Below, one piece after another: positions 15,668 to 19,743 of a DNA stretch of 19,743 nt. Source of the stretch: JBDTDV01 sp039922875 (lineage in GTDB: Bacteria; Actinomycetota; Actinomycetes; Actinomycetales; Microbacteriaceae). The stretch's first letter is position 1. Each line of letters opens with the position of its first letter. Under the pieces are notes generated by a model. The model was given only the letters and a program-made list of their open reading frames with translations. It was not told where the DNA came from and ran no database searches. The DNA lies in contig JBDTDV010000051.1 in assembly GCA_039922875.1 (NCBI GenBank), positions 1 through 19,743 on the forward strand, written 5' to 3'. The position numbers and the translations under genes were made by a program.

Positions 15668-15706
15668 AATAAACAAGAAGACCGCCCGAGCCGGGCGGTC
15701 TTCTTG
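15668..15706 (-). terminator. Strong intrinsic terminator after erpA
   Basis: CAAGAAGACCGCCCG (15674-15688) and its exact reverse complement (15692-15706) form a perfect 15-bp stem around a 3-base AGC loop. On the minus strand the stem is followed by TTTATT (15668-15673). It lies 31 bases after the erpA stop and before the ctaC promoter, so it ends erpA transcripts and insulates ctaC, which is on the same strand. Confidence 0.88.
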
Positions 15707-15737
15707 AGATATCTCCGACTGCTGCCGGCTTCTCGAT

Positions 15738-16094
15738 TCAGTGGAAGCTGTCTCCACAGGCACAGCTTCCTCCGGCATTCGGGTTATCGATCGTAAATCC
15801 CTGCTTCGCAATGGTGTCTTCGAAGTCGATAATTGCGCCATCGAGGTAGGGAACGCTCATCTTGTCGACGACGACCTCCACGCCGTCGAACTCCACCGTC
15901 GCGTCGCCGTCGAGCGTCCGCTCATCGAAATACAGCTGGTAAACCAGGCCGGAACAGCCACCCGGCTGCACCGCCACGCGAAGCCGCAAGTCGTCCCGGC
16001 CCTCCTGGGCCAACAGCGACTTGACCTTGTCAGCGGCTTGATCGCTCAGGCTGACGCCATGGGCGGCGGCGTGGGTCAGTGTGCTCTCGGTCAT
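15738..16094 (-). CDS. erpA: A-type iron-sulfur carrier protein (ErpA/HesB family)
   Basis: Carries and inserts Fe-S clusters into target proteins; cytoplasmic. 118 residues, the normal size. The three conserved cysteines are Cys47 in GGCSG, and Cys111 and Cys113 in the C-terminal SCAC block. Family blocks RVAVQPGGCSG, VEVVVDK and GFTIDNPNA are intact. ATG 16092-16094 has a strong Shine-Dalgarno (GAGGGAG, four bases upstream), and a -10-like TAGAAT lies at 16125-16130. Its place beside the oxidase genes mirrors the M. tuberculosis region as I recall it; a link to the Rieske cluster is possible but only inferred. The symbol is used for the family; true orthology to E. coli ErpA rather than IscA is not shown. 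Confidence 0.9.
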   Translation of the reverse strand: MTESTLTHAAAHGVSLSDQAADKVKSLLAQEGRDDLRLRVAVQPGGCSGLVYQLYFDERTLDGDATVEFDGVEVVVDKMSVPYLDGAIIDFEDTIAKQGFTIDNPNAGGSCACGDSFH

Positions 16095-16124
16095 GAGACT
16101 CCCTCTTCGTCCGATTTGAGGATC

Positions 16125-16152
16125 ATTCTAATGCCATCCGCCGATAATCGGC
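16125..16152 (-). promoter_or_regulatory. Probable erpA promoter with an adjacent 13-bp palindrome
   Basis: Minus-strand TAGAAT (16125-16130) is a good -10 and would give a leader of about 24 bases carrying the GAGGGAG ribosome site. Ten bases upstream, GCCGATTATCGGC (16140-16152) is a 6+1+6 palindrome covering the region of the spacer and -35, directly after the upstream gene's stop codon. It could be an operator or a chance repeat. Confidence 0.35.
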
Positions 16153-17553
16153 TTAGTCCGTCCTCTCGTTCAGGCGCGCCAGCAGGAGCGCCTCGGTGCC
16201 GATAGAACGGGCAAAAACGCCCAGGTGCTGCGACTCGTTCGGACTGTGCGCCCGGCTGTCGGGGTCTTCGACTCCGGTGACCAGGATCTGGGCATCGGGA
16301 AATACCCTGACCAGATCCGAGATGAACGGAATGGAGCCTCCGATCCCGGTTTCCACCGGCTGCTCGCCCCACGCGTCGGCCATGGCCCGCTTAGCCTCGG
16401 CCACCGCCCAGCCGCTGGTGTCGACCAGAAAGGGGTCACCGGTGTCAACATCGTCAATCTCGATGTGCGCGCCGAATGGTGCGTTGTTGCGCAAGTGTGC
16501 TTCAATCGCTCGGAATGCATCGGCCGCGTGCTGGCCAGGAGCGATCCTGGCACTGATCCGGACGCAAACCCGCGGGATCAGCGTGTTCGACGCGTTCGCC
16601 ACCGTCGGCGCGTCGATTCCGGTGACCGTGATGGCAGGCTGATACCAGATCCGGTTCAATACGTCACCGTGTCCGATCGAGCGCACACCCTCGAGCAGCG
16701 CGGCCTCCTGTCTCAGCCGCTCCTGGCTGTAATCCGGCGTCGGTAGATCTTCCTGGCCGGTGAGCCCGGATACCGCTACCGAACCGTCATCCGCGTGAAG
16801 TGTGGCCAGCAGGCGAATCATGGCGAGCATGGCGTCGGGAGCAGCACCGCCGAACATACCTGAGTGCGACGCATGGCCCAGAGTGGCGACCGTGAGTCGG
16901 AACGTCACGTTTCCGCGCAACGCAACGGTCAGAGCCGGGGTGTCGAGATCCCAGTTGTCCGAATCGGCGACGACAATGACGTCCGCGGCCAGCGCGGCCT
17001 GGTTCTGCCGAAGGAAGTTCGAGAACGATCGGGAACCGAACTCTTCTTCGCCCTCGATGAAAACGGCGATCCCCAGATCAAAATCAGTCCCGATGGCCTT
17101 GGTGATTGCCCGGATCGCGGCCACGTGCGTCATGACGCCTGCCTTATCATCCGATGCGCCCCGCCCGTAGAGCCGGTCTCCGCGGGCGGTTGGTTCGAAC
17201 GGAACGCTGTCCCAGTCCTTGTCATCTCCGGGCGGCTGGACGTCATGGTGTGCGTACAGCAGGATGGTCGGCCTGCCATTTTTAGCGGCCCGGGTAGCCA
17301 GCACGGCCGGCTGGCCCAGTTCAGGCCCTGCCCCGATAGGCGCTCTGGTCACTCGCACGTCGTCGAAGACGCCGAGATCAGTGATCAGCGCCGCCACAGC
17401 ATCCGCACTGGCGGCGACCTGGGCGGGATCGAATGCGTCCCAGGACACGGACGGGATCCGCACCAGGTTGGACAGATCGGCGACGGCCCTCGGGATCCCT
17501 TCCTGTACAGCTAACCGAACGGATTCCTCTACTGGCTCTTGGGGTCGCGTCAT
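16153..17553 (-). CDS. M20 family metallopeptidase (dipeptidase)
   Basis: Predicted zinc-dependent dipeptidase or related amidohydrolase of the M20/PepV-CNDP-like group; cytoplasmic. 466 residues from ATG 17551-17553. The metal site blocks are AHHDVQP (His102, Asp104), RGASDDKAG (Asp135) and EGEEEFGS (Glu169/Glu170), followed by a lid/dimerisation domain with LGHASHSGMFGG, and a C-terminal block IGGSIPFI. The frame is open some 250 bases further upstream, but that part is antisense to the DUF3043 gene. The ATG has no Shine-Dalgarno; a -10-like TAAGAT lies seven bases upstream, suggesting a leaderless mRNA. The substrate cannot be read from sequence. It is 58 bases upstream of erpA and divergent from the DUF3043 gene. 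Confidence 0.9.
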   Translation of the reverse strand: MTRPQEPVEESVRLAVQEGIPRAVADLSNLVRIPSVSWDAFDPAQVAASADAVAALITDLGVFDDVRVTRAPIGAGPELGQPAVLATRAAKNGRPTILLYAHHDVQPPGDDKDWDSVPFEPTARGDRLYGRGASDDKAGVMTHVAAIRAITKAIGTDFDLGIAVFIEGEEEFGSRSFSNFLRQNQAALAADVIVVADSDNWDLDTPALTVALRGNVTFRLTVATLGHASHSGMFGGAAPDAMLAMIRLLATLHADDGSVAVSGLTGQEDLPTPDYSQERLRQEAALLEGVRSIGHGDVLNRIWYQPAITVTGIDAPTVANASNTLIPRVCVRISARIAPGQHAADAFRAIEAHLRNNAPFGAHIEIDDVDTGDPFLVDTSGWAVAEAKRAMADAWGEQPVETGIGGSIPFISDLVRVFPDAQILVTGVEDPDSRAHSPNESQHLGVFARSIGTEALLLARLNERTD

Positions 17554-17566
17554 ACCGGTAATCTTA
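17554..17566 (-). promoter_or_regulatory. Probable leaderless promoter of the M20 dipeptidase gene
   Basis: Minus-strand TAAGAT (17561-17566) fits TANNNT and is seven bases from the ATG. It overlaps the -10 of the divergent DUF3043 gene by four bases. Confidence 0.45.
17559..17564 (+). promoter_or_regulatory. Probable -10 box of the DUF3043 gene
   Basis: Plus-strand TAATCT fits TANNNT. A start near 17571 would leave a leader of about 23 bases with GAGGAAG before the GTG start. It shares bases with the -10 of the M20 gene on the other strand. Confidence 0.35.
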
Positions 17567-17593
17567 ATCGGAGACGACGACCGAGGAAGCAAC

Positions 17594-18184
17594 GTGGCAA
17601 AGCAATCATCCGACTCGCATTCCGAGCCGACGCTCGAAACGGCGCAGCAGACCGCCGACCGGTTGGCGGCCGGCAAGGGACACTCCACGCCCACCAGGAG
17701 ACAACAGGAGGCCGCCCGCAAACGACCGCTGGTGCCCAACGACCGCAAGGAAGCGGCCAAGCAGGCCAGGGCCAAGGCGGCACAGGCGCGCGACCGGGCC
17801 AGAGTCGGCATGGCAGCCGGCGACGACCGTTATTTGACCGCGCGGGACAAGGGCCCCCAGCGCCGCTTCGTGCGGGATTATGTGGATGCCCGATTCAACG
17901 TCGGCGAGTTCATGATCCCGGTGATGTTCTTAGTGATCATCCTCACCTTCTTCCCGCAGCGCGACGTTCAATTCTTCGGAATCATCGCCCTCTGGCTGTT
18001 CTTCCTGGTCGCGGTGGTCGACAGCATCGTGCTCGGTGCCGTGGTGACAAAAAAGCTCGGCGCCAAATTCGGCAGTTCCAAGGTCGAAAAGGGCGTGCGC
18101 TGGTATTCGGCGATGCGTGCCCTGCAATTGCGGATGATCCGGCTGCCTAAGCCGCAGGTCAAACGCGGACAGTACCCGCACTGA
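17594..18184 (+). CDS. DUF3043 domain membrane protein
   Basis: Actinobacterial protein family of unknown function. 196 residues from GTG 17594-17596, supported by GAGGAAG about five bases upstream. The N-terminal half (1-~95) is hydrophilic and rich in Arg, Lys, Ala and Gln, probably helical and possibly coiled coil. It contains TPTRRQQEAARKRPLVPNDR, a stretch typical of the family, and RFVRDYVDARFNVGEF just before the membrane part. Two hydrophobic helices follow (~107-122 and ~130-156), then a basic C-terminal segment. Both ends are probably cytoplasmic. As I recall, a homologue sits near the same respiratory cluster in M. tuberculosis; this synteny does not give a function. Confidence 0.85.
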   Translation: MAKQSSDSHSEPTLETAQQTADRLAAGKGHSTPTRRQQEAARKRPLVPNDRKEAAKQARAKAAQARDRARVGMAAGDDRYLTARDKGPQRRFVRDYVDARFNVGEFMIPVMFLVIILTFFPQRDVQFFGIIALWLFFLVAVVDSIVLGAVVTKKLGAKFGSSKVEKGVRWYSAMRALQLRMIRLPKPQVKRGQYPH

Positions 18185-18191
18185 TGCCGGC

Positions 18192-18752
18192 ATGACGATT
18201 CTCGCGGCCGCGGACGGCTCCGCCCTGGGGAATCCGGGACCGGCTGGATGGGCCTGGTACGTGGATGATGACCGCTGGGCTGCCGGCGGATGGCCGCACG
18301 GCACGAACAACCAGGGTGAGCTGATGGCCGTGCTGGACCTGTTCACGGCAACCGCGCACCTGCCGGGCGAGACCCTGCATATTCTCTGCGACAGCCAGTA
18401 TGCGATCAACGCGGTGAGCAAGTGGATGCCGGGCTGGAAACGTAAGGGCTGGCGAAGGGCCGACGGTAAGCCGGTTCAGAATCTCGAACTTCTGCGACGG
18501 CTGGATGCGGCGACCACCGGCCGCAGCTACCGCTTCGAGTGGGTCAAGGGCCACGCCGGCCACGAGCTGAACGAGGCGGCCGACCTGAGGGCCAGGGCGG
18601 TGGCGACCGCCTATCAGGACGGCAGCCCCATTCCTTCCGGACCCGGATGGCCAGGCGCCAAGCCCGCGGCCGACATCCCGGCCAGCGGCTCGCGATTACC
18701 CGCGTCGGGACTAACCGTCCTCGACGGCCTGGATCCGAACCTGTTCGGTTAG
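18192..18752 (+). CDS. rnhA: Ribonuclease HI with a C-terminal extension
   Basis: Cuts RNA in RNA-DNA hybrids (R-loops, Okazaki primers). 186 residues. The metal-binding and catalytic residues are Asp8 (ADGSALGNPGP), Glu43 (NNQGEL), Asp67 (CDSQYAINA), His121 (WVKGHAGHE) and Asp131 (NEAAD), matching E. coli Asp10, Glu48, Asp70, His124 and Asp134. The WMPGWKRKGWRRADGKPVQN block matches the basic handle region. After about residue 143 there is a Pro/Gly/Ala-rich tail of about 43 residues, ending LDPNLFG, absent from the 155-residue E. coli enzyme. ATG 18192 is seven bases after the DUF3043 stop and has no evident Shine-Dalgarno, so it probably depends on coupling. Its TAG overlaps the pyrD stop. 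Confidence 0.93.
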   Translation: MTILAAADGSALGNPGPAGWAWYVDDDRWAAGGWPHGTNNQGELMAVLDLFTATAHLPGETLHILCDSQYAINAVSKWMPGWKRKGWRRADGKPVQNLELLRRLDAATTGRSYRFEWVKGHAGHELNEAADLRARAVATAYQDGSPIPSGPGWPGAKPAADIPASGSRLPASGLTVLDGLDPNLFG

Positions 18753-19743
18753 TCGGCCTGCCCGCGCAGTTGGTCCAATCCGCGATTGATGGCACGCGCC
18801 CAGAACGGCCCATGGTAAATGAATCCGGTATATCCCTGCACCAGGGTGGCGCCGGCGTCGAGGCGCTCGATGACATCCGTCGCCGTCTGAACCCCGCCGA
18901 CCGAGATCACGCACACCTCTGCCGGTAGCACGGATCGGATCAACCGCAGCACCTGCACGGAGCGGGCCGCCAGCGGGGCCCCGGACAGGCCTCCCGCTCC
19001 GGCTTCAGCCACCCGAGCTGGATGGGTGCTCAATCCGGCTCGGGAAAGCGTGGTATTCGTCGCAATGATCCCGGCCAATCCCAACCGGAGCACGAGCTCG
19101 GAAATGTGCACGACCTCGTCGTCGAGGAGATCCGGTGCGATTTTTACCAGCAACGGCGTTCCGGCCGCCGCCTGCGCAACGGCCGTGAGCAGCGGAGTCA
19201 GCTTGTCGAGCTCTTGGAGGCCGCGCAGCCCCGGAGTATTCGGTGAGCTGACGTTGACCACGAGATAGTCCGCCGTCGCGGCTACCGAAGCAGCGCTGGC
19301 CAGATAATCTGCGGTTGCGGCCGCGACGTCCACCACCCGGCTCTTGCCGATGTTGACCCCGAGCACCGGGCGGGTGCTCCGATTCACGATCCGACGCAGC
19401 CTGCCTGCCGCCACCGCCGCCGAGCCATTATTGAAGCCCATCCGATTCACCAGGGCACGGTCCGGAATCAGCCGGAACAACCGCGGCCGAGGGTTTCCGG
19501 GTTGAGCGATCGCGGTGACGGTGCCGACCTCGACGTGGCCGAAGCCGAGCAGTCCCAATCCCAGCACCGCTTTGCCGTCCTTGTCGAACCCGGCAGCCAC
19601 CCCGAACGGGGTATCGAAACGGAGGCCGAGGGCGGTCACCGATTGGTCGGTCCGCGGCATCGTGAAGTGTCGCAGGACCCGGCCGAGGCCGCTGTGCGGC
19701 AGCGCCTGGATCACCGCGAACGCGAGCCGATGGGCACGCTCGG
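18749..19743 (-). CDS. pyrD: Dihydroorotate dehydrogenase (quinone), class 2 (5' end cut by window edge)
   Basis: Oxidises dihydroorotate to orotate in pyrimidine synthesis and passes electrons to membrane quinone; FMN enzyme. 331 residues are visible. The frame remains open to the right edge, where it reads ERAHRLAFAVIQALP, the family's N-terminal membrane-binding helix region. The GTG at 19712-19714 is therefore an internal Val codon, and the true start is outside, probably about 15-20 residues further. Class 2 marks are PFGVAAGFDKDG, the FMN-site blocks and NRMGFNNGS, the catalytic Ser in NVSSPNTPGLR, KIAPDL, NTT and SVGGV. Its TAA overlaps the convergent rnhA TAG in TTAG (18749-18752). 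It shares the quinone pool with the bc1 complex encoded in this window. Confidence 0.95.
   Translation of the reverse strand, partial: ERAHRLAFAVIQALPHSGLGRVLRHFTMPRTDQSVTALGLRFDTPFGVAAGFDKDGKAVLGLGLLGFGHVEVGTVTAIAQPGNPRPRLFRLIPDRALVNRMGFNNGSAAVAAGRLRRIVNRSTRPVLGVNIGKSRVVDVAAATADYLASAASVAATADYLVVNVSSPNTPGLRGLQELDKLTPLLTAVAQAAAGTPLLVKIAPDLLDDEVVHISELVLRLGLAGIIATNTTLSRAGLSTHPARVAEAGAGGLSGAPLAARSVQVLRLIRSVLPAEVCVISVGGVQTATDVIERLDAGATLVQGYTGFIYHGPFWARAINRGLDQLRGQAD

Noticed and set aside
17554..17811. N-terminal extension of the M20 dipeptidase upstream of 17553
   Set aside because: The upstream part is antisense to the DUF3043 gene, reads as Ala/Leu/Ser-rich noise, and homologues start near MTRPQEP.
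19712..19714. GTG as the pyrD start codon
   Set aside because: The frame continues to the window edge with residues (ERAHRLAFAV) that match the conserved N-terminal helix of class 2 enzymes, so this is an internal Val codon.
1..19743. CRISPR arrays, tRNA or rRNA genes, insertion sequences, prophage, defence or secondary-metabolite genes
   Set aside because: I read both strands for repeats, transposase or integrase motifs and RNA cloverleafs and saw none. Gene content and base composition look uniform, without signs of recent transfer.

Overview
The window is a gene-dense stretch of a high-G+C actinobacterial chromosome (Actinomycetota; a Micrococcales-like relative is my best guess, not proven). 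The main reason is the respiratory set: a di-haem cytochrome c (QcrC), a three-helix Rieske protein (QcrA), a long cytochrome b (QcrB), and the small four-helix-type oxidase subunit CtaF. This combination is characteristic of the actinobacterial bc1-aa3 supercomplex. A DUF3043 membrane protein, a pterin dehydratase fused to a VOC domain, and several leaderless-looking starts agree with that assignment. There is almost no non-coding space. I see no tRNA, rRNA, insertion sequence, prophage or CRISPR array, and no gap longer than 300 bases.

Left part (1-6234). The 3' part of allD (ureidoglycolate dehydrogenase, cut by the left edge) converges on argG. Then, all on the minus strand and read right to left, come a PTS-dependent dihydroxyacetone kinase operon (dhaK-dhaL-dhaM), a pterin-4a-carbinolamine dehydratase/VOC fusion gene, and a PPC/DUF296 protein gene followed by a probable terminator. 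DhaK binds dihydroxyacetone, DhaL carries ADP/ATP, and DhaM passes phosphate from the general PTS.

Middle part (6302-15586). trpD (minus) is divergent from ctaE-qcrC-qcrA-qcrB (plus). An rlmA-type rRNA methyltransferase gene follows qcrB directly. ctaC-ctaD-ctaF (minus) face this block. Together the seven respiratory genes encode complexes III and IV, oxidising menaquinol and reducing oxygen, with QcrC replacing a soluble cytochrome c. The order trpD, ctaE-qcrCAB, ctaF/ctaC, then an ErpA-type gene resembles the Mycobacterium tuberculosis locus as I recall it, except that ctaD lies inside this cluster.

Right part (15738-19743). An A-type Fe-S carrier gene (erpA-like) ends at a perfect 15-bp hairpin terminator that insulates ctaC. 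Upstream of it is an M20 dipeptidase gene, divergent from a DUF3043 membrane protein gene followed by an RNase HI gene. The RNase HI gene overlaps, stop to stop, the convergent pyrD, which runs off the right edge.

I found no clearly new biological system: nearly everything is housekeeping metabolism. The points most worth a second look are a set of -10 boxes placed 6-7 bases before start codons (leaderless mRNAs), the unusual start of rlmA, the PCD-VOC fusion, and the C-terminal tail of RNase HI.
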